A stretch of DNA of 64,000 nucleotides from Pontivivens sp032464575. Its GTDB lineage: Bacteria; Pseudomonadota; Alphaproteobacteria; Rhodobacterales; Rhodobacteraceae. Under the pieces are notes generated by a model. It had not been told where the DNA came from, made no database searches, and saw only the letters and a program-made list of their open reading frames with translations. Location of the stretch: contig JAWDKM010000001.1 of assembly GCA_032464575.1 (NCBI GenBank), forward strand, positions 620,001 through 684,000, given 5' to 3'. Both the position numbers and the translations under genes were made by a program. Shown here in pieces: positions 18,337-27,039 of this stretch (the first letter of the stretch is position 1; each line of letters starts with the position of its first letter).

Positions 18337-20499
18337 ATGACATCGATGAGACGTGCGCGGCGGGCCGCGCACCACGGGCGCCGTATCGCGGCCGCCCTGC
18401 TCTGCGCCGCTGCCGGAGGGTGGGCGCCCGCCGCGTTGGCCCAACCGGTCGCGGATTTCACGCTCAACCCGGCAACCGGCTGCACGATACCGCACACGGT
18501 ATTCTTCAACGATCGCAGCTCCGGCCTCGGCACGTCCCCCTCCTGGGCCTGGAACTTCGGCGACGGACGAAGTTCGTCGCTGCAAAACCCCGTTCACAAC
18601 TATTTGAGCGATGGCACGTTCACGGTCACACTGACCGCGACCAATGGCGATACGGGTCTGTCCGACACCGCGACCGGCACGGTTCTCGTTGATACGACCC
18701 AAGCCGAGGTCACCGCGTTCTCGGGCCTGTCCGATCCCCTGCCCGGCAGCGGTGCCACCTTGACCCTGACCTTTTCGGAAGCCGTGACCGGGCTTGAGAG
18801 CGGCGATTTCGACCTCACGAACCTCGCTGTCGACGGCATCAGCGGGTCTGGCACGAATTACACGGTGGCGGTTCGGCCGCTGGCGGACGGAGCGGTCTCC
18901 ATCGGGCTCAGGGGGGCGAGTGTCGACGATACGGACAGCGGCTGTCCCGCGCCCGAGTTCCTGCCTGCGGCCCTGACGGCGACGGCGAGTACCGCGACGC
19001 CGACCATCGCGGTCGGCGGCGGCGGCGGCGTGCTCGGACCGGGGCAGAGCGCGTCCCTGACCTTCACGCTCAGCGCCAGCTCAACGGACTTCACGGCCGG
19101 CGACGTGCAGGTCACCGGGGGCACGCTCAGCGGCTTTTCCGGGTCGGGGACGTCGTATTCCGCGACCTTCACCGCCGATGGCAGTGCCGCGCCGTCCGTC
19201 GCCGTCGGCGATGGCGCATTCTCCGATTCCGTGGGGAACTTCAACGCGGACGGGGCGGAGGCCGACAACAGCGTGTCCTTCACGCTCGACGCCAGCGGAC
19301 CGACGGTCGAGATCGCCGGCGCCCCGGCAGAGGTGCGGGGCGCGGTGACCTTCAGCGTCGACGTGACCTTCTCCGAAGCCGTGACGGGCTTCACGGCCGA
19401 CGATCTCGAGGCGGTCAACGCGACCGTGACGGGGCTCAGCGGCACGGGCAGTGCCTACGTGGCGCAGGTCGCGGCCAGCGGCGCGGGAGCCGTCACGCTG
19501 CGCGTTCCCGCGGGCGTCGCGACGGATGCGGCGGGCAACGGCAACCGTGCGTCGGCCGTCCTGTCGACGCAGAGCAACGTGGTGGAGGAGACCCAGGAGG
19601 TCATCGCGAACTTCATGGCGGGGCGTGCGACCCAGCTCCTCGCCAACCAGCCCGGCACGATCTGCCTGATGTCGGGGGCCTGCAACGCCGGCGCGTTCGA
19701 CTTCGGTGCGGTTCCGGGCGCGGCCTATTTCAGCTTCGTCTCCCGCGGGGACGGCGACGCATGGTTCCGCGTCACCGGTTCGCGCAGCCGGTCGGGCGGT
19801 TCGGAGGGCGATCACGTGCTCGGCGCGGTCGGCGCCCATCTCGACCTCGGCCCGAACCTCAGGCCCGGGCTGATGCTTCAGCTCGATCACATGCGCGAGG
19901 AGAACGGGGAGGCGGAGACCGAAGGCAACGGTTGGCTCGCCGGACCCTACCTCATCGGCCGGGTCCCGCAATTGCCCCTCTACTACGAGGCGCGGACCCT
20001 GTGGGGCGGCAGCCGCAACGAGACGACGCCGCTGGGCACCTTCACCGACACGTTCGACACCGACCGGTTCCTCGCCCTGTTCCGCCTCGCCGGGCAGGTG
20101 GGGGTGGAGACCGCGACGCTGATCCCGAGCGTGTCGGCCGCCTACGTCTCCGACGAGCAGGAGGCCTACGAGAACGCGCTGGGCGCGCGGGTGCCCGAGC
20201 AGTCCGTCTCGACCCGCGAGTTCACCGCTGGGCTCGACATCTCCGTGCCGGTCGACTTCGACGCGGGGCGCTGGACATTCGGCGGTGGGGTGACGGCGAT
20301 CCACGCGCGCACCGATGCGACCGGTGCCGCGCGCGGCGTGGTGCCGCCGCAGGATGGCGGGCGCGGACGCCTGAGCCTCTCGGCCGAGACGGGTTCGCTG
20401 CTTCGCGGTGCGCTTTCGCTGTCGGGTTTCTTCGACGGCATAGGGGCGCCGGACTACGAGGCCTACGGTGCCTCGCTCAGCTACGACTGGCGGTTCTGA
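18337..20499 (+). CDS. PKD/Ig-like surface protein with C-terminal autotransporter-type barrel
   Basis: A predicted outer-membrane protein exposing adhesion-type domains. The 720 residues start with a signal peptide (cleavage near 36, ALAQP), followed by a PKD domain (about 38-117, WAWNFGDGRSSS) and three bacterial Ig-like repeats sharing LTLTFSEAVTGL / VDVTFSEAVTGF (about 120-415). The last 260 residues alternate in beta strands and end in an aromatic terminal strand (SLSYDWRF), the BAM-recognition type of ending. A single Cys pair sits at the domain boundary (ICLMSGACNAG). It resembles a small type V autotransporter adhesin, though I cannot name the family. Its last 19 bases overlap the convergent reductase-like gene. 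Confidence 0.78.
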   Translation: MTSMRRARRAAHHGRRIAAALLCAAAGGWAPAALAQPVADFTLNPATGCTIPHTVFFNDRSSGLGTSPSWAWNFGDGRSSSLQNPVHNYLSDGTFTVTLTATNGDTGLSDTATGTVLVDTTQAEVTAFSGLSDPLPGSGATLTLTFSEAVTGLESGDFDLTNLAVDGISGSGTNYTVAVRPLADGAVSIGLRGASVDDTDSGCPAPEFLPAALTATASTATPTIAVGGGGGVLGPGQSASLTFTLSASSTDFTAGDVQVTGGTLSGFSGSGTSYSATFTADGSAAPSVAVGDGAFSDSVGNFNADGAEADNSVSFTLDASGPTVEIAGAPAEVRGAVTFSVDVTFSEAVTGFTADDLEAVNATVTGLSGTGSAYVAQVAASGAGAVTLRVPAGVATDAAGNGNRASAVLSTQSNVVEETQEVIANFMAGRATQLLANQPGTICLMSGACNAGAFDFGAVPGAAYFSFVSRGDGDAWFRVTGSRSRSGGSEGDHVLGAVGAHLDLGPNLRPGLMLQLDHMREENGEAETEGNGWLAGPYLIGRVPQLPLYYEARTLWGGSRNETTPLGTFTDTFDTDRFLALFRLAGQVGVETATLIPSVSAAYVSDEQEAYENALGARVPEQSVSTREFTAGLDISVPVDFDAGRWTFGGGVTAIHARTDATGAARGVVPPQDGGRGRLSLSAETGSLLRGALSLSGFFDGIGAPDYEAYGASLSYDWRF

Positions 20500-22175
20500 C
20501 CCTCGGGCGCCCCCGACGCGAGCTCGGCGAGGAAGGCATGCACCGCGCTGATGCAGACCGACCCCTCGCCGACGCCCGAGGCCACCCGCTTGACCGAGCC
20601 GGACCGGACATCGCCCACCGCGAAGATCCCCGGCACCGAGGTCTGGAACGGCGAGCTGCCGTCGCGCCCCGTCAGCACGAAGCCCTTGTCGTCGAGATCG
20701 ACGCAGTCGTCCATCCACGCGGTGTTGGGTACCGCGCCGATCATGACGAAGACGTTGCTGATGTCCCGCGTCACCGCGTCCCCCGTCCCGTTGGTCCACG
20801 TGACCTGTTGCAGCGTGCGGTCGCCGTGCAGCCGCGTGAGCTCGGCATTGGTGTGCAGCGTGATGCGGCGCGATTCCTCGATCCGGCTCACGAGGTAGTC
20901 CGACATGCTCGCGGCCAGGTTCGGCCCGCGCACCAGCATGTGCACGTGATTGGCGTGGGAGGACAGGAACACCGCCGCCTGCCCGGCGGAGTTGCCGCCC
21001 CCCACCACGACCACGTCGGTGCCCGCGCAGAACTGCGCCTCCAGCGCGGTCGCGGCGTAGTGAATGCTCTGCCCCTCGTAGGCCTCGTAGTCGTCGAGCT
21101 CGAGGCTGCGATAGGTCGCGCCGCAGGCGAGGATCACGGCGCGGGCGCGGATGTCGGAGCGGACCTGCGTGTTGATCGTGATGATGCCGCCGTCGCGCCG
21201 GATGCCGGAGGCGTCGTGCGCGATGGCGAATTTCGCGCCGAACTTCTGGCCCTGGATCCAGGCCCGGCCTGCCAGCGCCTGGCCCGAGATGCCGGTGGGA
21301 AAGCCCAGATAGTTCTCGATGCGTGAGCTGGTGCCCGCCTGACCGCCCGGCGCCTCGGCCTCGATGACGATGGTATCCAGCGCCTCGGACGCGCCGTAGA
21401 CGCAGGCAGAGAGCCCGGCCGGACCGGCCCCGACGACGGCCAGGTCGTAGACATGATCGGGGTCGAACTCCTCGGTCAGGCCCAGCCTGTCGGCGAGCTC
21501 CGAGGTGGTGGGGTTGAAGAAGACGTCGCCATCGGGCGTGCGCACGACCGGTCCGCTGGCGGGATCGAGACCGCTGTCGCCGAGCAGCCGGCGCGCCGCA
21601 TCGCTGTCGGCCTCCAGCCGTTCGACCGGGTAGCCGTTGCGCATCAGGAAGCGGTTGATGCGGATCAGGTCGCGGTCGTTGCGCGGGCCGAGCAGCGTGA
21701 CGCCCGCCTCCGAATGCACGATGAAGGCGGTGCGGCGCAGGATGAAGGCGCGCATGACGATCTCGCCGACGTCCTGCTCGGTGCTCGACATCCGGCGGAA
21801 CTGTTCGCGGGTCAGGCGCAGCAGGCGGCTCGGCCCGCCGGTGCGCCCGCCCACGAGGATCTTGCGCTTGTTGAAGAGGTCGAGCTCACCGGTGAACTGG
21901 TGCCGTCCGTGGGTGGTGATGATGACAGGCTCGCCCGCGTCGTCGAGGTCGTAGATCTCCACGCTGCCCTCCAGGACGACGAAGAAGTCGACGCCGCGCT
22001 GGCCGCGTTCGAAGAGAACGGTGCCCGAGGACATGTCCTCGACCGCGCCGTAGTCAGTCAGCCGGGCGACCTGATCGTCGGTGAGAACCGGAAAGGTCTG
22101 CTGCTCGCGCGCGTAGGGATCGGTGGCGCTGACGGACTGGCGCGCGCCCTCGATGGCGGTTGCATCCTTGCTCAT
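20481..22175 (-). CDS. Cyclic-nucleotide-binding domain fused to thioredoxin-reductase-like flavoprotein
   Basis: A 564-residue FAD/NAD(P)H pyridine-nucleotide oxidoreductase with an N-terminal cNMP-binding-like domain (about 25-150, GTVLFERGQRGVDFFVVLEG). The reductase half begins near 240 with VVGAGPAGLSACVYGASE, contains TSSRIENYLGFPTGISG, the NAD(P)H-site VVVVGGGNSAGQAA and the FAD-site GIFAVGDVRSGSVKRVAS. Where thioredoxin reductase has its redox CATC this protein reads HYAATALEAQFCAG, so the CxxC pair is missing and it is unlikely to reduce thioredoxin. Related fusions are known in proteobacteria and actinobacteria, but function is unclear. A strong AGGAGG supports ATG 22175. Convergent with the adhesin gene. 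Confidence 0.85.
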   Translation of the reverse strand: MSKDATAIEGARQSVSATDPYAREQQTFPVLTDDQVARLTDYGAVEDMSSGTVLFERGQRGVDFFVVLEGSVEIYDLDDAGEPVIITTHGRHQFTGELDLFNKRKILVGGRTGGPSRLLRLTREQFRRMSSTEQDVGEIVMRAFILRRTAFIVHSEAGVTLLGPRNDRDLIRINRFLMRNGYPVERLEADSDAARRLLGDSGLDPASGPVVRTPDGDVFFNPTTSELADRLGLTEEFDPDHVYDLAVVGAGPAGLSACVYGASEALDTIVIEAEAPGGQAGTSSRIENYLGFPTGISGQALAGRAWIQGQKFGAKFAIAHDASGIRRDGGIITINTQVRSDIRARAVILACGATYRSLELDDYEAYEGQSIHYAATALEAQFCAGTDVVVVGGGNSAGQAAVFLSSHANHVHMLVRGPNLAASMSDYLVSRIEESRRITLHTNAELTRLHGDRTLQQVTWTNGTGDAVTRDISNVFVMIGAVPNTAWMDDCVDLDDKGFVLTGRDGSSPFQTSVPGIFAVGDVRSGSVKRVASGVGEGSVCISAVHAFLAELASGAPEGQNRQS

Positions 22176-22316
22176 GCGGCCCTCCTGCCAAGTCCATGTC
22201 GGCGAGGGCCAATGGGATCGCCACTGCCTCGGCCCCTCTGAGCTAGATACGGCGGGGGCGGAGTCAACCGGGCGGCGAAGCGTCCCTTCCCTGGGGGGCG
22301 GGTCGGAGGCGGCCCG

Positions 22317-22673
22317 TCAGTAGTTGCCGTCGAGCAGGAGGTGGTCATGGCCGATCTCCTCCAGCCCGGCCGCGATCTCGTCCGCCGCCAGCGGCTGGGC
22401 GACGATGTAGTCGAAGCAGGGTCCGGTGTGGCGGTCCTCGGCGAGGGCGACGGCCTCGTCCCACTCGTCCTCGCCGAAGTCGCCGCGGCCGATCCAGAGG
22501 AGGGCCACCAGCTCGTGCTGCTGATCGCGGTCGAGGGAGGCGATCTCGGCCTGCAGCTCGTTGCGGCGCAAGTCGGCCCCCTCCTCCGGCGGCAGATCCT
22601 CGCCCGCGCCGAGCGCGCGAAGCTGCTGGATCATGGTGCGCATGGCTTCGGGTGGAATCGTGAGGTCCTTCAT
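22317..22673 (-). CDS. DUF3775-family protein
   Basis: A 118-residue acidic cytoplasmic protein that I place in DUF3775 from its helical layout with ELVALLWIGRGDF and the C-terminal HTGPCFDYIVAQPLAADEI. Function is unknown. It overlaps the upstream gene by four bases (ATGA), so the two are co-translated, though nothing in its sequence links it to that membrane protein's function. Confidence 0.7.
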   Translation of the reverse strand: MKDLTIPPEAMRTMIQQLRALGAGEDLPPEEGADLRRNELQAEIASLDRDQQHELVALLWIGRGDFGEDEWDEAVALAEDRHTGPCFDYIVAQPLAADEIAAGLEEIGHDHLLLDGNY

Positions 22674-23866
22674 GTGCGGCGCCCCTCCTTCGGCTCCATC
22701 ATCTCATCGTGCTCGTCGGGGTCGACGCCCGGCATGGCGGCGCGCAGCACCCCTTCGGTGATCGCGCCCACGCCGAAGAAGACGATGGCGAAGTTCGCGA
22801 CCCAGCCGACCACCGGGATGAAGTTGAGAAGCGCCGCCCCCGTGATCGCGCCCGCCAGCACCGCGATGCGCGCGGGCAGCGACGGGTCGTCGCCAAGCCC
22901 GCCGGCGCGGGCCAGCGCCATGGCGATCACGTAGGCGCCCAGGAGGTATCCCAGCACCCAGCCCAGCACGACGCCGAGCAGCGCGATGGGCACCAGCGGA
23001 ATGCCGACGACGCTGATCGCCGAGATCGGGATCAGCCCGACCAGCGTCGAGAACCCGATGACGCCCAGCAGGACCGTGAGCCACGGCCGGTTCAGCGCCA
23101 TCCGGCGCATGACCGCCACCCGGCCGGGCGCGAGCGCGAGGAAGGTCGCGCCGAGCGCCAGCAGGAAGCCGAGCGTGACGAGGTAGCCGCCGATGATGGT
23201 GAAGGTGGAGGGGCCCTGGGGCAGCCCTTCCCACCCGATCTCGTCAAGGTCGGGCCAGCTCTCCGCATCGAAATCGACATAGGTGATGCGGCCCGCGGGG
23301 ACGACTTCGGTCGGCACGGCCACCTGCTCGGGCGTGGACAGCATCAGCGTGCCGTCGATCCGCGCATCGGGGCCGAAGGTGACGGAGCCCGCATTGATCA
23401 GCACGTCGCCCGAGACCGGTCCGTCGAGATGCGCCTCGCCCGCGGAGACGAAGAGCGTCCCGCCCGTGGTGCCGCGCAACGTGGCGGACCCGGCGAAGAC
23501 GCGAAGGCTGCCGTTCACGCTCGCATCCGTATCGACGGTGACGGACATGCCCGCGAGCAGCGCGTCGCGTCCGGCCGCACCGCTCAGCACCACCTGCCCG
23601 CCGGCCGCGACGATGTCGCCCGCGACCCGCGCGGGGATGTCGACCGCGAAGGCGCTGGCGTAGAGGTCCTCGGCCACCGTGCCGACGATCCGCGTGCGCG
23701 CGCCTGCGATCATCAGGTCGCCGGGGATCGTTTCGGTCTGCTCGACCCGCCCGCCGGCGACGAACCGGTCCTGGCCGAGCTGCGTCTCCACAGCGTCGGC
23801 CGGCGCGACGGACGGGCTGCACAGGAGCACGAGGGCCGCAAGGGTCTGCAGGGCAAGGCGTTTCAT
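22670..23866 (-). CDS. Bactofilin-like (polymer-forming) domain protein with C-terminal membrane segments
   Basis: A 398-residue envelope protein. ATG 23866 is chosen because AGGAGA precedes it and a clear signal peptide follows (LALQTLAALVLLCSP); an upstream in-frame start would bury it. Residues about 30-190 form short Gly/Ala/Val beta repeats resembling the right-handed helix of polymer-forming proteins (IPGDLMIAGARTRIVGTVAEDLY, written here in part). After a Trp/Asp-rich linker come about five hydrophobic segments and an acidic tail. The periplasmic location of a bactofilin-like domain joined to membrane helices is common in uncharacterised proteobacterial proteins. It is the first gene of a two-gene unit with the DUF3775 gene. 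Confidence 0.72.
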   Translation of the reverse strand: MKRLALQTLAALVLLCSPSVAPADAVETQLGQDRFVAGGRVEQTETIPGDLMIAGARTRIVGTVAEDLYASAFAVDIPARVAGDIVAAGGQVVLSGAAGRDALLAGMSVTVDTDASVNGSLRVFAGSATLRGTTGGTLFVSAGEAHLDGPVSGDVLINAGSVTFGPDARIDGTLMLSTPEQVAVPTEVVPAGRITYVDFDAESWPDLDEIGWEGLPQGPSTFTIIGGYLVTLGFLLALGATFLALAPGRVAVMRRMALNRPWLTVLLGVIGFSTLVGLIPISAISVVGIPLVPIALLGVVLGWVLGYLLGAYVIAMALARAGGLGDDPSLPARIAVLAGAITGAALLNFIPVVGWVANFAIVFFGVGAITEGVLRAAMPGVDPDEHDEMMEPKEGRRT

Positions 23867-23956
23867 CGCAACTCTCCTGATCGCTTCGATCAAGGGATGC
23901 GCCTTTCGGGGCGTCCGGGCTTTGACCGGTGTCAACTCGCGGTCATGGACGTGAGG

Positions 23957-25126
23957 TCAGCGACCCTCCACCGCATCGACGATCAGGGCGCCGATCTCCC
24001 GGCATTGGGCGACGGAGAAGGTGAGCGGCAGCCGCATGTCCATCAGCGTCGAGAGGATCGCGTCGGTGCGCGGCAGGTCCTGCGGGACGATGTAGCGCCA
24101 GCTCCGGTGGGCCGAGGTGAAGCCGGCGGGGTGCTGCGCGCCGAACCATTTCAGCTCCACCCCCCGCTCCGCCGCGCGGGCGAGCAGGTCCTCGGGCGCC
24201 ACGCCCGCGACCTGAAACTGGATCGAGCTGCCGACGCGCAGGGCGGCGGCCGGAGCCTCCGGCAGACGGATCGCGCGGCTGCGGGCCAGCTCCTCGCGCA
24301 CCGCCGCCTCCCGCTCCACCCAGCGGCTCACATTGGCGTCGAGCTGGGCGAGCTGCGGCAGCAGGATCGCGGCGCGCAGGTTGTCCATGCGCGCCGACAT
24401 GTTGGGTGTGTCGAGTGCCAGGTCGGCGAAGGCTTCCGGCCCCGGCACCGCTCCGTGTCGCCCGTAGAGCATGTAGGAGCCAGAGAGGATCACGGCGCGC
24501 GCCATCACTTCCGGATCGCGGCTCGTGAGAAACCCGCCCTCGCCGGAGTTCATGTGCTTGTAGGTCTGGGTCGAGAAGCACGCGATCCGTCCGAAATTGC
24601 CGCTGAGCGTGCCGTTCCAGCGCGCGCCCATCGTGTGGGCGCAATCCTCGATGACGGTCAGGTCGTAGGCCCGCGCCACCTCCATCAGCGCATCCATGTC
24701 GGCGAGGTGTCCGCGCATGTGCGAGAGAAGGAGCACCCGCGCCCGTCCCGCCTTCGCCGCAAGGTCGTCGAGGTCGATGACCAGATCCTCGGTGGTCTCG
24801 ACCAGAACCGGGCGGCCGCCGACGGCCGCGATGGCGCCCGGCACGGGGGCGAGGGTGAAGCCGTTGGTCAGCACCGCATCGCCGGGCTGCACGCCGACCG
24901 CGCGCAAGGCGATCTGCATCGCCTGCCCGCCCGACGTGACGGCGAGGCAATAGGGCACGCCCTGCCAGTCGGCGTAGGCCCGCTCCAGCCGCGCGGCCGC
25001 CCCGCTCTCGTCCGCGGCCACGTTGTAGCGGTGCAGGCGGCCGCTGCGCATGACCTCGACGGCGGCGGCGATCGCCTCCTCGGGCAACGGCTCCTGCTGG
25101 GTGAAGCTGCCGGCGAAGCGTTTCAT
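23957..25126 (-). CDS. DegT/DnrJ/EryC1/StrS-family PLP aminotransferase
   Basis: A 389-residue pyridoxal-phosphate aminotransferase of the sugar-aminotransferase family. The Schiff-base Lys is Lys190 (TYKHMNSGEGG), with the preceding ligand motif IEDCAHTMGA and the substrate loop MSARMDNLRAAI. It overlaps the LacI gene stop by four bases and is therefore coregulated with it and, through the shared promoter region, with the divergent transporter-dehydrogenase operon. The family usually aminates keto-sugars; here a keto or aldehyde intermediate of the sulfonate-type pathway is a possible substrate, which is inference only. Confidence 0.85.
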   Translation of the reverse strand: MKRFAGSFTQQEPLPEEAIAAAVEVMRSGRLHRYNVAADESGAAARLERAYADWQGVPYCLAVTSGGQAMQIALRAVGVQPGDAVLTNGFTLAPVPGAIAAVGGRPVLVETTEDLVIDLDDLAAKAGRARVLLLSHMRGHLADMDALMEVARAYDLTVIEDCAHTMGARWNGTLSGNFGRIACFSTQTYKHMNSGEGGFLTSRDPEVMARAVILSGSYMLYGRHGAVPGPEAFADLALDTPNMSARMDNLRAAILLPQLAQLDANVSRWVEREAAVREELARSRAIRLPEAPAAALRVGSSIQFQVAGVAPEDLLARAAERGVELKWFGAQHPAGFTSAHRSWRYIVPQDLPRTDAILSTLMDMRLPLTFSVAQCREIGALIVDAVEGR

Positions 25127-26130
25127 GGGGCAGGCTCCGCCGTCGTCTCCCGCACGATGAGGCGCGGGGTCAGTTTGTGGGAGGGAGGCGGCGTTCCGCC
25201 CTCGACCGCGGCGATCAGGGCCGCGGCGATCAGATCGCCCATCTCGACGGCGGGGACATGCATGGTGGTGAGCGCCGGCGCCATCTCGGCCGAGAGGGTG
25301 AGGTTGTCGAAGCCGGTCACGGCGAGATCCTGCGGGATCCGCACCCCGGCGGATTGCGCAGCGAGAATGGCGCCGAGCGCGATGGTGTCGTTGCCGCAGA
25401 TCACCGCCGTGGGCTTCGTCGCGAGCAGCCGGGGCAGTGCCGCGCGCGCGTCCCGGATCGAGTAGGCGACCTCGGCCAGGCGGTCGGGCCGCAGCTCCAG
25501 CCCGTGATGGACGAGCCGCGCGCGGACGCCCGCGACCCGGTCCCGCGCCCGGTCGTTGGCCTGCGTGTTCGCGGCCAGCATGGCGATCTCGCGATGGCCG
25601 CGCTCAACGAGGTGATCGACCAGCGGATGCATGGCCGCCGCATTGTCGAAGCCGACATTGGCCGTGCCCGGCTGCGGGTCGAAGCTCCAGCCGCAGACAT
25701 GCAGCAGGCCGGTCTTCTTCAGCAGGTCCTGCGCCGCGGGCGCGCGGTGGTTGCCGACCAGCATCAGGCCGTCGACCCCGCGCTCGACCATGCGGCGGAT
25801 GAGTTCGGTCTCCAGATCGGGGTCATAGTTAGAGATCGCGATCAGCAACGTGTAGCTTCGTGCCCGTGCCGCCTCCTCCAGCGCGTTCACCCCTTCGGCG
25901 AAGATCGCGTTCTTCAGCGTCGGGATGATCGCGCCCAGCGTGCGGGACCGGCGGGTCGCGAGGCTCCGTGCGGCGACGTCGGGGATGTAGCCGAGCTCGC
26001 CCATGGCCGCCTCGACGCGGATGCGCACATCGTCGCGCACGAGGTCGGACCCGTTGAGCACCCGGCTCACCGTCGCGGTGGAGACCCCTGCCCGCCGCGC
26101 AACGTCGAGTTGTGTAACCTGCCGTGCCAA
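25123..26130 (-). CDS. LacI-family transcriptional regulator of the divergent transporter operon
   Basis: A 335-residue regulator with the N-terminal LacI helix-turn-helix (TQLDVARRAGVSTATVSRVLNG) and a periplasmic-binding-like ligand domain. The start is TTG at 26130: the only upstream in-frame possibility runs into a TGA, and MARQVTQLDVARRAGV is the expected N-terminus. Two LacI-type operator sequences lie 54-88 bases upstream, between it and the divergent ABC transporter operon, so it probably controls both directions. Ligand unknown; the adjacent genes suggest a sulfonate or its oxidation product. Confidence 0.88.
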   Translation of the reverse strand: MARQVTQLDVARRAGVSTATVSRVLNGSDLVRDDVRIRVEAAMGELGYIPDVAARSLATRRSRTLGAIIPTLKNAIFAEGVNALEEAARARSYTLLIAISNYDPDLETELIRRMVERGVDGLMLVGNHRAPAAQDLLKKTGLLHVCGWSFDPQPGTANVGFDNAAAMHPLVDHLVERGHREIAMLAANTQANDRARDRVAGVRARLVHHGLELRPDRLAEVAYSIRDARAALPRLLATKPTAVICGNDTIALGAILAAQSAGVRIPQDLAVTGFDNLTLSAEMAPALTTMHVPAVEMGDLIAAALIAAVEGGTPPPSHKLTPRLIVRETTAEPAP

Positions 26131-26183
26131 GTGTCGAATTCCGTGAAGCGTGGACGCTCAAGATAACCCTTGCTCGACTCGAT

Positions 26184-26218
26184 TGTACACGCTTACAGTA
26201 ATGATGTAAGCGCATACA
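26184..26218. promoter_or_regulatory. Tandem LacI-type operators between divergent units
   Basis: Two 14-base sites resemble the LacI-family consensus TGTAAGCGCTTACA: TGTACACGCTTACA at 26184-26197 and TGTAAGCGCATACA at 26205-26218. Their centres are 21 bases apart (two helical turns), and together they make a larger imperfect palindrome with TTGTA and TACAA at its ends. The downstream site is 11 bases from the transporter start codon at 26230, so binding would block the operon's initiation region. The adjacent LacI protein is the expected binder. Confidence 0.75.
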
Positions 26219-26229
26219 ACGGAGATTTC

Positions 26230-27039
26230 ATGCTCACAGGCGCGATGGAGAAGCGGACACCCTGGGGGCGGTTCGTCACGCGGTCCTCCCTGACCGGTGT
26301 GCTGACGATCCTCGGCGTGCTGGTGCTCTGGTACCTCCTGACGAGCGTCACGGGCATTGTGAACGAGTTCCGCTTCCCCTCGCCCGAGGGCTTCGTCGCG
26401 GCGTTCGGGCGGCTGGCGGTCGACGGCTACGCGGGGGGCACGCTGGTCGAGCAGACCCTGCAAAGCCTGTGGCTGGTCGTGACCGGCTTCCTGACCGCGA
26501 TCGCCGTGGGCGTGCCGCTGGGCTTCATCATGGGCTACGACAAGCGGGCAGAGGCGTTCTTCAACCCCGTCTTCCTGCTGTTGCGGCCCATTCCGCCGCT
26601 CGCATGGATCCCGCTCGCCATCGTCTGGCTGGGACTGAGCGATGCGTCGAAGATCATGGTGATCTTCGTCTCCGCCTTCGTGCCGTCGGTCATCAACACC
26701 TATACCGGAACCCGCAACGTGAAGAAGACGCTGGTGGAGGCCGCGCGCGTCCATGGCGCAGGCGAGATGCGGCTGATCCGGGAGGTCTACCTGCCCGACG
26801 CTGCCCCGATGATCTTCACCGGGCTGCGGCTGTCGCTGCAGGCGAGCTGGACCACGCTGGTCGCGGCCGAGCTGGTCGGCGCCTTCCTCGGCCTCGGCCG
26901 CGTGCTCCAGACCGCCTATCGCGACGTGAACACCGCGATGATCCTGGTGGCGATGGTCTGCATCGCGGTGGCAGGCGCGCTCACGACCCGGCTGCTCGCC
27001 GCAGTCGAAAAGCGCGTGATCCGCTGGAGGGAGGTCTGA
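26230..27039 (+). CDS. ABC transporter permease, SsuC/TauC type (first of two)
   Basis: An inner-membrane subunit of a nitrate/sulfonate/taurine-type importer. From ATG 26230 (GGAG at 26221-26224) it has 269 residues and about six membrane segments, with the cytoplasmic coupling motif in the form EAARVHGAGEMRLIREVYLPDAAP. The LacI operator lies immediately upstream. The stop overlaps the second permease start (TGATG). Having two distinct permeases implies a heterodimeric channel; SsuC and TauC normally homodimerise. Confidence 0.88.
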   Translation: MLTGAMEKRTPWGRFVTRSSLTGVLTILGVLVLWYLLTSVTGIVNEFRFPSPEGFVAAFGRLAVDGYAGGTLVEQTLQSLWLVVTGFLTAIAVGVPLGFIMGYDKRAEAFFNPVFLLLRPIPPLAWIPLAIVWLGLSDASKIMVIFVSAFVPSVINTYTGTRNVKKTLVEAARVHGAGEMRLIREVYLPDAAPMIFTGLRLSLQASWTTLVAAELVGAFLGLGRVLQTAYRDVNTAMILVAMVCIAVAGALTTRLLAAVEKRVIRWREV

